Assembly: GCA_017591395.1 (NCBI GenBank)
Contig: WEDG01000836.1
Span: forward strand, 94,787-158,786
DNA length: 64,000 bases
Reading direction: 5' to 3'
Source: Schistocephalus solidus
Taxonomy: Eukaryota; Platyhelminthes; Cestoda; Diphyllobothriidea; Diphyllobothriidae
The translations under genes were made by a program, and so were the position numbers. The notes under the pieces are model-generated. The model was given only the letters and a program-made list of their open reading frames with translations. It was not told where the DNA came from and did no database searches. Positions 1 to 10,860 of this stretch are shown here, piece by piece. Position 1 is the stretch's first letter, and each line of letters starts with the position of its first letter.

Positions 1-1247
1 TTTATCAGACCTGCTTTGGTTCATATGAGTGCAGAGCGTTGCCTGACCTGCGCAGAGACGGAGAAAGGAATACACTTACTTCGAAAGAACCATTCAAAAT
101 TTTCAGCAGATTTTGTCTCTCCAATTGCCTGGTAGGTATATAAAATTCCGATGGTTCACATCTCTTCCGGATGGACTCAATTATGCATTGGGTCTTTCCT
201 AGCTTCCGGCTCTCACGATTCTTCCTAGAGCATTCAATGCATTTTTTGAATTTTCCTGTTGACTGACTAAGTCATGTTACTTTCGTAAGCCCCAAATGGA
301 GGAGTCTCTTTTTCTTTCTACACGCTGATTTGCGCCGTAAATACCCGCCACTACGTTCCAGGACGCTCAGACATGTGAATTACTGTGTTTTGTGTCAAAA
401 AGCATCAGGCATTGGTCTCTTGTTTCCCATTTGCTTTCACTTGATTTTCATTGAATTAAGATCCGGTTTCGGGGTTCGGAAGTGGTTTTATTTGAAACCT
501 TGCTTGCTTATATTAATGCTCTTTTATAGCACTACGCACAAAAACAAAAGGTTGTGTTCGGTTATGTTAAATAGCAGAGGAAATTTCTTAGATATCCCGC
601 AACCTCCAAGGTTGGCCAAATCCTACCTGCTTTCCTTCAAAAAGCATGCTAAAAAGGCAGGGTTTTTTATTAACAGGCTTGCTGAGCCTGAAATCAACTC
701 ATAAACTCAAAATACCAAAACCAAATGTATGCTTAGCTAAGCACTCAAATTATAATCACGACACTGCATGAGTTGGGTCACCGAATTTATCTACGCATTT
801 GTATACTACTGACTGCTTGTTGGTAGGTTGTGATGATAACGTGGTTATACTGCAGTAGATGATAGATTTCAGCTCAAATAACCATATGAAATTTAGGAGG
901 GAGCATTAAAAGGTCTGTTCCGAAAGATTTGCTCCCTATTCAGGCCTCGGAGATTAAAAAAGGCAGGAAGAAAACCGGAGGTAACATACCAGAAAACACA
1001 TGGAGAACGCTGGATAGCCCACTCATGAGCTGGACCATGAGCCATCGGCACAAGGTCGACGAAACACGCGTGTCTGGGTTTTTACCTCATACCTGTGCTG
1101 TCAAAATTCAACCTCATCAGTGGAAACTTGTGGACTAAAGCATATAAACAGACAACGCTTCTACTGGTGTATATCAGTAATAAAACTTGAGGGTTATAAA
1201 TATTTGAATAATTCACTGAAAATGGGCTTCAATTTATAGGGTTTGAC
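1..1247. other. Intergenic, no gene recognised
   Basis: AT-rich DNA with only short, unconvincing open frames. The longest is 124 codons at 330-704; it has no recognisable domain and is hydrophobic only by base composition. I see no RNA gene or clear repeat. Confidence 0.5.
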
Positions 1248-1760
1248 GTCTCCAATTAAGACTTGTGCTGATGTGCACCCATCTTTGCCAATTTTATGCA
1301 GCGAGTTTGCCTGTGGTAAATATTCCAAGAAATTAACTTTTTGAAATCTTTGAATGCGTCTTCGACCAGATAGACTTCAATCACTAGACTCTGGCACGGA
1401 AATAAACTGCCCATTGCGGTAATTTTCTGTTTGCTGCCAATCTCAGGCCAGTACCTGCCTTCTTAAATAGTGGGCACATTTTTCAGTTTTGGTGCATAAT
1501 GTTTGGTGCTTATTCACATCCAAGGAACTAGCAAAGGTGTATTTTTTGCCATTTTTGTGGGAATCCACACCCAGGTAAAATTTAAGTACGAAGTAAAGAA
1601 ATGCTTCTACTCCATTAACATTCATTTACCTTCATTTTTAAACACGTCTGTCCCTTTCGAAACTTTGTGAGTGTTTAGACATCCTTGAAGTGTACACTCT
1701 ATGACTGTGCATTCCAGAAAAGCAGGAAACCCAGGGAACTACCTTAGTGGGCCGATAAAG
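1248..1760 (+). repeat. Diverged duplicate, copy 1 (partner at 5880-6290)
   Basis: This stretch and 5880-6290 share an ordered series of matching blocks: a start resembling gtctncaattaa, then tggtaaat, ctggcacggaaat, cgcccattg, ccaatctcaggc, ttttggtgcata, agcaaaggt and attccaaaa. The order is kept with small indels, so this is an old duplication or two copies of one repeat, not chance. No coding potential is seen in either copy. Confidence 0.6.
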
Positions 1761-2418
1761 AAATGAATACGAGGGCCATCGAACTATCATAAGGGTGCTG
1801 CATTTGGAATGCCTTTAAACATTTATTTTCCGGATAGCTTCATCGTCTATCAACAGAGGGCGTTGGGTCAGAAAACGGAAATCAAGTGTGTAAGAGGCTG
1901 GGAGACTGCGAGAACTGGTGTTCTAATCTTAACTCTGCCCTCTGCAATCCCACCCATACATGCAACCGAGATATAGATGCGTTTGTTCACATTTTACATG
2001 GTCCATAGATTAGGCTTGGCCGCTGGGTCACCAGCACTGCCGAACAGAAGCTCAGTTGCGTCTCGTATCAGTTTACAGCATACAGAACGCATAAACAGAC
2101 AGTGTTCTAGGTCACGTCCGCCTTGCCAGCCTGCCCCTGTCAATATTCGCAATTGTCATTTTTCGATGGTCGTCTTTTCTCTAAATCACCAACACATTGA
2201 CTGCAAAGAGCTGAACAGACGGTTGCACTTTTAGTACTATTAGAACGGCAGCTTGCTTCTCACGTCACGTGAATGCTTATTAAATCTGAACCACGAAATC
2301 TACTAACAAAGTAAGGGGACACAAACTCAAAAAGTATAGCCATTTTGTTATTCGCAGTACTCATTCGTCGGGGGTCGAAAGCTGAATAGCAATTTTCGCT
2401 CAATAATTTTCGGATCTT
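1761..2418. other. Intergenic, no gene recognised
   Basis: No open frame longer than about 85 codons and no domain recognised. It ends at the first unit of the tandem duplication. Confidence 0.4.
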
Positions 2419-3519
2419 GTAATTAACGAATAAAATCTTAAGAATATATTCTACCACCACTTGGTAGCTCATTCGAATAATTCCACTAGAACCCTATTGG
2501 TTTAGCTGATTTTAATCCTGGTTAGTTCAGTTTTCTTGGGTTGGCTTACTTCATGCCATTCGTACAAATTAAAACAGGACCAATAACAGAGTTGGACGAA
2601 AATACGGTTCTGTAATAAGAGGGGGATTATCAAAATATTAGTAGTACAATCATCCCTAAGTGTCTCCAAGCTTAAAAGCAGTAAGATAGTGTCAGTTTAC
2701 GTGGGGTTAAGATGGGAGATTCAAACAAATAACAAGGTATTTGGAAGAAATTAAAAGCGGTAGTTATTCGAAATATCCAATTACATATAAAATAAACGAT
2801 ATAGTATCGATAATAGAAAAAAATTATTAAGGGTTTGCAATGCAAAAGAAGGGTTCGAAAATGCACTATAATTTAAAGATACTGATCTCAATGCCAGAAG
2901 ACGGAAACGGAGGAGCCACTTGTTGTCTAGTAATGAAAGAAAAGTAACCCTTTATCTGCAACTCGCTTTTGTAATTAACAAATAAAATCTTAAGAATATA
3001 TTCTACCACCACTTGGTAGCTCATTCTAATAATTCCACTAGAACCCTATTGGCTTAGCTGATTTTAATCCTGGTTAGTTCAGTTTTCTTGGGTTGGCTTA
3101 CTTCATGCCATTCGTACAAATTAAAACAGGACCAATAACAGAGTTGGACGAAAATACGGTTCTGTAATAAGAGGTGGATTATCAAAATATTAGTAGTAAA
3201 ATCATCCCTAAGTGTCTCCAAGCTTAAAAGCAGTAAGATAGTGTCAGTTTACGTGGGGTTAAGATGGGAGATTCAAACAAATAACAATGTATTTGGGAGA
3301 AATCAAAAGTGATTGTTATTCGAAATATCCAATTACATATAAAATAAACGATAGAATATCGATAATGGAAAAAAATTATTAAGGGTTTGCAATGCAAAAG
3401 AAGGGTTCGAAAATGTACTATAATTTAAAGTTACTGATCTCAATGCCAGAAGACGGAAACGGAGGAGCCACTTGTTCTCTAGTAATGAAAGAAAAGCAAC
3501 CCTTTATGTGCAACTCGCT
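2419..3519 (+). repeat. Tandem duplication, two units of about 552 bp
   Basis: Unit 1 (2419-2970) and unit 2 (2971-3519) match almost base for base, with scattered substitutions; for example gtaattaac starts at 2419 and again at 2971, and actcgct lies at 2961 and 3513. The period is 552 bp. Unit 2 ends exactly where a hammerhead-like Penelope terminal-repeat sequence begins (3520). The high identity implies a recent event compared with the other duplications in the first 11 kb. No coding potential is seen. Confidence 0.92.
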
Positions 3520-3680
3520 CTGATGATGGGTTCGGGTAAGAATCCGAAACTTCTGATCAATACACTTTTCGTGTCAATGATTGCATCGTCTTCCTCTTCC
3601 GAAATACGAACAACCGAATAAAATTTTATTGTGACTCGTCTCTGCAGAAGAGATTTTCCCAACGCAATCCTAACAGAGTT
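3520..3680 (+). repeat. Penelope-type terminal-repeat fragment with hammerhead-like core
   Basis: The sequence resembles the terminal repeat of the Penelope-like element at 18640-20078 and the fragments at 31375 and 61185: a ctgatga core, a stem with GAATCC, GAAAC, then a stretch ending in a c-t-t-c-rich block. At 3520-3549, CTGATGA is followed by a 6-bp stem (3528-3533 with 3540-3545, 6-nt loop) and GAAA. Terminal repeats of Penelope-like elements are known to carry hammerhead ribozymes. No coding part of the element is found next to it, so this is a solo fragment. Confidence 0.5.
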
Positions 3681-3689
3681 TGCCCGACC

Positions 3690-4180
3690 GAAAAAAAAGG
3701 CGTTTCGTATAAGTCCGCATTTAGTAATTTTTTTCACAAGGCGAGCAAAAATACCCCTAGCAGGTTTCAGGGTGAGAAACAAACGCTATTTACGGTACCC
3801 AGATGGTTAATTCCATCGCCAGTGAGCGTCTTCTGGTATTTCGCAATTTCTTATTTCCATCGTAATCACAAGTGCCTCTAAGTCCCCACGAAGTGTGAAA
3901 GGTCAAGGGCAAAATAATTTGCTGCTCTTCTTGAATTTAAAAGGAAAACAGGAACACAGGTTATTTTCTATAGGCGTTTTTTGTAAGTCCTTTTTTAGGA
4001 ATAATGTCTTTCGCAAGGCCAGCAACCCCACCTCTAGCAGCTTTAAGACCGAAAAAAAACGGTATTTGCGGTGTTCCTAGGGTCGATTCGGTTAAACATA
4101 AGTCTTCTGGTCGTGATAGATTACTTTGTTCAACAGTTCTTGGTAAACACACGTGCCTCTAGTCACGAGATCTATTACGT
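3690..4180 (+). repeat. Diverged tandem duplication (3690-3895 and 3970-4180)
   Basis: The two halves share, in order, a ggcgtttngtataagtcc-like block, a caaggc-agcaa block, cctctagcagntt-like sequence, a nggtatttncggt block, gtcttctgg and gtgcctcta. The identity is modest and interrupted by indels. No gene is recognised in either half. Confidence 0.5.
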
Positions 4181-5879
4181 TAAGAATGAAGCTTGGCAGA
4201 AACGTTTTATGCAACACTGCAACTCGATACCAAATGCTGTTCTGGAACCTGAAAAGAAAACGTGTTCATAGGTTATTTTAAGTAAGGCCTGGAAATTTTT
4301 AGAAAAATTCCAAAAAGTTGAAAGTCATAAGGGTACGAAAACTCAAACAACAGTTAAATGTTTCTGGTGCCAATAAATACCATCTTTCTTTATTCCTGCA
4401 TGTGTTTGCAATTCGCCTATTCAGTGCAGGAAATATGGACTTGTTTGACACACAATCTGCCCCATAATTCAAAACGATTTGCCATTGTTTAATTGCAGGA
4501 ATGGTTTCATAAAATCAGAGCCTTCGATAATTTGTTTGCCTTTTGAAAATCAGTTCGCCATCAGGTCAGCATCAGGAATATAGCTCAAAACCAAAGGCGC
4601 AAATCCGTCGATTTCATTATTGTTCACAGACTTTACGCTCACACAGCAGTTGGTCAAATGAGGCAATTTTAAACTAACCGCCTGCTTTGCCTGCTTAAAA
4701 TTTTGTCCGCCCGCTCAAATCTGTCAGCCTGAATCTCCGACTTGGGACAATGACCGGACCAATTGGGTGGAAGTATGATAAACATCAGCCAAGTATTTTG
4801 TTCTTCCCATTCTGACCAGACTACGTAATAAAGTCTATTAACAGATGGTCCGAGTTAAGAGGAGTTCGCGGCGCTTATGGCAGTTCTGCTTGTCCGACCA
4901 CCTTTTCAGTAAAGATATCTCGACTACTTGTTGACACATAAAGCAAAGTATGCCGGTGAAGACATCATATTTTCATGGTTCATGCTTCCTCTGTTTGCCA
5001 CTGGTTGGCATTTTCCATCGTTGATTGTTGGACACTGATCTTAAATAATCACTTGTAAGAAAAGTGTCCTTTATCGTTGATGTCTACCTTCGTGGTGTCC
5101 TTGGCACCCAATGAGGTCGCGGCTAAGATGCGTCTATCCTGACTCAAATTCCTGCTCCCACAGTGCCATTTTGCTGGAGCAGGTCGCAAAGTGAAATGAA
5201 CTTAGACCAATGTCATCATTTTTTCGCAGACGGAACTAGCTCAGAAAAAAATTAGTTTGACCTGAACGCGTTTTTGGGCTCGCTGCGAGAAGTTCAGGTC
5301 GACTGAGTAAAATCGTTTTGAGAATCTTGCAGCTAATAGGTCCTGCTCCTTTGCTGATCGTGCGGAAGTTTCTGCATGGGAATTGTGCGTAATAATTGAA
5401 CGGACTGCGAATTCAGTTGCAAGTATTGCCTTTCTTGCGGTAAAGGCGTGTTTTTAAAGCGGCAGTGAAGTCATCGAGACCAAGGTATTGGTCGTCTCTA
5501 TTGCAGCAGGAACATCTGTGGGAATTTTAAGAATCACGGTCTTAACCAGAGTAGGTAATGCTACGTGATAAATAATTTACTTTAGAGAAAGGCAAACCAT
5601 CCAATGCCAATGCTCTCTTAAACTAACAAGTCACATTTTCTTTGTTAGGCGTAACTGAACGCAAGAGGACTTGATTATTTTTCTATTTTATGTGGTAGGG
5701 ATTACCCCTTTCTTCCCAAGGAACCACCCGCAGCGCAGTCAACAAGGTGAGAGGTCTATTTTTATTCCTGCAGTCAAACATATTTTGACATCAGTAAGGG
5801 CTCAGTGGTACGCCCTAGGAAATACCGACCACAGCGTTTTTAGTCCGTTAGCTGAGACTTTTCTGTTTGATACTGGTTG
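4181..5879. other. Intergenic, no gene recognised
   Basis: No convincing open frame, RNA gene or repeat is seen in these 1.7 kb. Confidence 0.45.
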
Positions 5880-6290
5880 ATGTCTTCAATTAATACTTAC
5901 GCTTAAGTTTATGCAACAAGTTCGTCTATGGTAAATAGTCCCGGAAATCAATTTTCTGAATTTATTTGATGATTTAAATGGCTGAAATGAGTAGAAACTG
6001 GCACGGAAATTATAACTCATTTAATTTGTAAACCGCCCATTGGGACGCTTTTCTGCGTTCTACCAATCTCAGGCAAAGCAAAAGCCTCCTATAAATAAGG
6101 GAATCAATTAAAGGTTTTGGTGCATATATGTTAGCGTAAAACCTGCTCGAATGATCTAGCAAAGGTCTATTTAGGGCCAGTTTTCTGGGAAGTTACGTTC
6201 ATTTTCTGCAACCTATGTTCCTTTACTACTTTGTGTATATTTAAGTATCCTCAACTCCTGTGCTTTGTGATTGTGAATTCCAAAAATATT
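5880..6290 (+). repeat. Diverged duplicate, copy 2 (partner at 1248-1760)
   Basis: Colinear blocks are shared with 1248-1760, including ctggcacggaaat, cgcccattg, ccaatctcaggc and ttttggtgcata. This copy is shorter, through several internal deletions relative to copy 1. Confidence 0.6.
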
Positions 6291-6446
6291 TTAACGCTCT
6301 CGTGAAGCAGCATTACTTACTAGGTACAAAATTGAAGTTAATTATAGAATCATCAATTATAAACTCTGTAGTGAGGCACATGGGCAACTTTTACGGCTTG
6401 CTTTTTCACTTCGTTAATCTATTTTGACAGCCTTGTTAGAAACCTA

Positions 6447-6680
6447 TCATGCATTTTCTGTGGACGACCGCCTCTTCTCTGGACAAACACAGGCAAAACT
6501 GTGGGTCTAGCGGAAGCAAGGTATGCCAAAAGACAACCTGGACAAGTCAATATATTAATTCTTACGGATTTGTTCCCCTGAATCCAAACAATAGTTAGGC
6601 AGGAAATTGGCGGGCAGAATGTGTTGCAGCTACTCTCCCGAAAACTATTGAAGCAGAGCTCCAGCAGCTGTACAACAACC
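6447..6680 (+). repeat. Diverged duplicate, copy 1 (partner at 7327-7560)
   Basis: It shares with 7327-7560 a long colinear match: ttttctgtggangaccgcct, then acaggcaaaa, aggtatgcc, gacaacctgga, gtcaatatattaatt and cggatttgttcccct. The spacing between copies is about 880 bp, in direct orientation. An open frame on the minus strand (6419-6682) has no recognisable domain. Confidence 0.75.
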
Positions 6681-7326
6681 ATTCCAACGAGTACAAGAAT
6701 AATTCTTCTGAGCTTGTTATATCTGGTGGCTACTTTTGATCTGTGATTAGTGTGTTAGCAGACATAGAGCGATCTAATAGATCTAGGAACTTGAGCATTG
6801 GGTGGCCGACAGCGTAAAGCCAGTGTACGTATTTCTAGAGGGTTTTCCCTTATACAGCTTTGTTCCCTTCTGTCATACGTTTGAGATAGCAACAGTTTTT
6901 GGATTAACTATGTCCTATCCGATGAAAAATTGTCCTATACTATCGAAACCTTAAGTGCTTTATCAGTTGCTTCCTCAGGCGCAATTTGCTCAAGTCCAGG
7001 ACAAACACTATTTTGGGAGCAAAAACGATGGACAAACGACAAAGGCATAATCGAAAGTTCTATGTCTGGACGACACTACTGCTATTATCGCATCACAGTC
7101 GTATTTGTACTGACATACTGCCAGTAGACAAATTCTGGACAGCTCTATGATCACTCAGCTCAAACTGAGGAATTATAAAATCCTGTAAATATGCTATCTT
7201 CTGAAATGGAATCAAGGAACCTGCGCAAAGTTTTGCATATCCAGTGATACAAAGCAAGGAACCTTAATGCCATGTAGGTAAGTGCTATGTAAATCTAAAG
7301 GGGAAGACTCATAGCAAAATTACAGT

Positions 7327-7560
7327 CCGTTTTCTGTGGATGACCGCCTCTTCCTTGGACAAGCACAGGCAAAATTATGGGTTCATCTAAACCGAGGTAT
7401 GCCTAAGGACAACCTGGACGAGTCAATATATTAATTTTTACGGATTTGTTCCCCTAAATCCAAATATTATTTAAATAGGGAATTGGCGAGCACAATGCGA
7501 TGCAGCTCCTCTCCCAAAAATCTGTTGGAGCATCAGATTCATACAAACCCCAGAAGCCTT
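7327..7560 (+). repeat. Diverged duplicate, copy 2 (partner at 6447-6680)
   Basis: Direct repeat of the 6447-6680 segment with substitutions and small indels. The 640 bases between the copies contain no recognised feature. Confidence 0.75.
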
Positions 7561-8424
7561 TATTACAGGAAAAAATAAGATTGAATGGGCTTTTCACTTT
7601 AGCAAAAATCCTCCAATCTTTTAACGTAATTTTCCTTAGTTTGATCATAACTCCGCGTCAATGAATAAATTTGTCCCGATGACCTTTTCGATCGCTAGTT
7701 TTTACTCAAAACACTCTTTGTGCCAATCAAAAGCAACTGGCACAAGGCAATGGAAACGTATTTCAATGGAGCGAAAGTTGGAGTTTGTGCTTAAGGATTG
7801 TTTACCCAAACTACCATTGAAAACTAAGTAGTCTCTACGTCGCCAACCTTCAGCAGGAAAAATGCTAAAAGACAACCAATAAAAAAACTAATACGCTGTA
7901 TTCTTATTTCTTTTCGTTATTTTGTCCTTGTATTATATTTTTCTTATCTGCTGTCCGTTATATTAGGCAGTAAATACTTGACCAGTCATAAACTCGACTC
8001 ATTTCGTTGGTGATTTTCTTTAAATCAACCTTTTTCTTAGCTAATAAATGGTACTTTATAAACCAAACTATCCCTGCTTTTAAATATTGATCATTTTTTA
8101 TGCAGTATAACTTTTGGGATGCAGTGTTGTCAGTTTTAGCGCTATAAGATTTTTCTAATGCAAATTTCATGAAATTGTATCAGCAAGGGACAAAACTGTA
8201 TGTCCGAGGCAGCCCTTTGGTCTCCGTAAGTGTTGCGGTTAATAGTGTGCGAGGAGATGTTAAGCACTTGCATAATCCTACTGTCCATAATCCTGGACAG
8301 AGTACATTTCCGCAGATGCTACATCCAACACCCCGTCACCATTTTCTCGAGGGTTACCAACCACAGCCACCCGCGAATAGCTGAAATCCGCAAATACTCG
8401 AAACCTGTCTAAAAAGGGTTTTGA
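7561..8424. other. Intergenic, no gene recognised
   Basis: AT-rich DNA with short open frames only and no domain recognised. Confidence 0.4.
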
Positions 8425-8700
8425 GTAGTAAAGGCAGATGAACAATGCAGACAAAGGCAGGGGAGACTGGAATGGCCATTTCTGACTTATTAGCCGTCAT
8501 CAGCTAGTCATAGCTAACCCCAGAAAAGGCCACTTCAGTCTCCCTTCTCTTTTTCGGCATCGTTCATCTGCCTCTATTACTAATACTGCTACTACTTCTA
8601 CTTCTATTACTACTGGTCACTTTGCGGCTGCTGGCGGCGCTCTAGAGTGAGCACCAAGGTAGAATAGCACGAATGGGTTCCATGAGCGAAGGCTTATGAC
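8425..8700. repeat. Foldback element, deleted copy
   Basis: The left arm (about 8428-8520) begins ggcagatgaaca and continues with a gactggaatg-ccatttctgac block and a gccgtcatcagc block. The right arm (about 8525-8572) is the inverted counterpart and ends gttcatctgcct. This is the family of the fuller copy at 31735-32012, with the tRNA-like centre missing. A tact/attact-rich simple sequence (8572-8607) follows, then sequence matching, on the other strand, the 31645-31735 and 33908-34010 blocks. Confidence 0.65.
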
Positions 8701-9109
8701 TGTATATTTTAATGTGTAAACACCAAATAGACCTTAAGTCTCACCCTTAAACTTTTTGATGCTCTGTAAAATTCAACTGACAATATAACCCTTAAAAATA
8801 TATGAATTAAAGTTGCGCGTGAAAAAACCTTCAATTGGACTCCAACCAGGGCGAAAACTAATCAAAGTACACATAAGATCTAGGGATGCACATTTTCCTT
8901 CATGCAGTATTCAAGCCTTATCATTTTCATTTAACGTAAACAGAAGAAAGGAGTTGCGTTGGTGCATTATTAGTAATAAAATTGAACTTCCAGTTTATTC
9001 TTTCAACTAGTTATTATGAAGCAGATTGCTGTCATTGTTTTTGGAATCCCCGTAAGCTTTTTCATAGGCTTTTTGGTTTTATGAGAATTCAGCCGTGACT
9101 TCTTCATCA
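8701..9109. other. Intergenic, no gene recognised
   Basis: No convincing open frame, RNA gene or repeat is seen. Confidence 0.35.
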
Positions 9110-9240
9110 CTTGCCGTTTGAACAGTTCAGTCATATTAACTAAAACCGATATATTACTGCAGCCGAAAGGACACACCATATCCCGCAATGTAAACCAGCT
9201 ACTTATAATGATAAGGATATTCGTAATCCTGAATCCTACT
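9110..9240 (+). repeat. Diverged duplicate, copy 1 (partner at 10735-10860)
   Basis: Shared ordered blocks with 10735-10860 include an accgatatattantg-agccgaaa motif followed by cgcaatgta/tgcaacgta and tgataaggat/tgatcaggat. Similarity is weak, so this is a tentative old duplication. Confidence 0.35.
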
Positions 9241-10734
9241 TTCCTTTGCAAGTAGAACTCAAAGGTGCTCAATTGAGGCACCGACAGGCTACTTGCAGTG
9301 CTACCAACCACCCAGCCTAAATTAAGCTTTTAAGTTCAGTCTGGATGACTTAAATGTTCCCCTAAATTTCACAATCTAGTTTTATGTACCTCTGGACTAT
9401 CCTAGTTCATATTGCGAATCGGAAAAAACGCCGGAAATCGACATTGGCGTAATTATATTCTAAAATGACATGTAGGGCTCACCTAAATACTGTCATTGTC
9501 AACAAGATACATGAAAACTGAAAAGCTCGTGGAATAAAAGTCATTCTCTTTGTGTTTTGGAAACAGCGACGAAAATTCCATGAAATGAAGAGTAATTTCC
9601 GAAGCTGCTTTCTCGATTTGATACGCTGGACTGTGATGGGCTCTAGGCTGTCAAAATAACTGTCCGTTTACCGTAGGCATTTAGGTCATCGGTCAGACGA
9701 ATTTCAGTTGATTTCCTGTGCGCGTAACTAGAGAAAATCCCTCTCAGGTGCCTTTCCAGTGAGAAATGGATTTCGGCAGTGATTTCTTTATCCACGTTAA
9801 CTTTTATTTATTCACGTGTTATTCGCCATGCTACTGGGCGCCTGTCATGTCAAGAATGCTGAAAATGAATTGCAACTACCGAAACAAGGGAGGGCCAGTC
9901 TACATCCAACGTGTGTGGGCAGGAGTCAACCTACGACAAATAACTATCTCTTAACCCTCATTCCCGTATGATGGCGTGTTCAACGTCCCAGCATACGAGA
10001 ACATGCAGCCTAACATGTACTTCATTGCCTGCAACTGCTTAACCTGCGGACCTTCTATGAACATACCTGACGCAGCGGCTATATTCCCGTGTCCGCCAAT
10101 TGTTAGCGGTATTGAACATTTCTGGTCCTCTAAACAGGGCTATTCTCACAATGGCGGTTGATTTCCGGAAGCATGTAAACCCCAACGAGAATTTTCGTGT
10201 GATTTACGATGTCTCACCTAACTATCCTAGGCCAATAAACCAACATCTGCTGACAACAGCAGAAGCGACTGTCACCAGCTAGCGAAAGCCGGTCTTCAGC
10301 GCCATGCCCAAAGGTTGATTAACTGCATGTAGTTTTCCCTGTCATGCCCTGCGTAATTCCAGTTTACCGTTTTTCGAGTCACTTTTTAAGATTCGCGTTT
10401 ATTGATCATGTCCGGTTTGTTCATCGCTAGTTTGAGCTTTTGGATACTTTGCAAACGAAAAGAATATGGGCTGGATGTCAGAGGGATTTTAAATCCACTG
10501 AAACTGCGAGCTGCCCCCTCCGCATGTAGTATTTTGTCCGTAGACTCCTAACTCATCTGCGTTCAATCAGCGCTATATCTGAAAGCAACTACTACTGAAG
10601 AAATCAAGAATAATATCTAATTTGTAGAACTTTTGAGAAGGACGATCATCCGTAGTGGATAATAGTGATTAACTTTTATCCTTCAGCTAGCTCTTACGAC
10701 TATTTAACCCGCGTTTTTTCCATAATTAGCAGCC
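9241..10734. other. Intergenic, no gene recognised
   Basis: Open frames of about 60 codons only and no domain recognised. Confidence 0.4.
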
Positions 10735-10860
10735 AGTCAAACCGTTCACACGAAGAACCTCAAACCGAGATATTATTGAAGCCGAAATGAACGAACATGC
10801 TGCAACGTACAGTAGGTGACCGAACTCATGCAGCGTATGATCAGGATTTGAGTGAGTAGT
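10735..10860 (+). repeat. Diverged duplicate, copy 2 (partner at 9110-9240)
   Basis: See the partner at 9110-9240. This is a tentative match with substitutions and indels. Confidence 0.35.
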
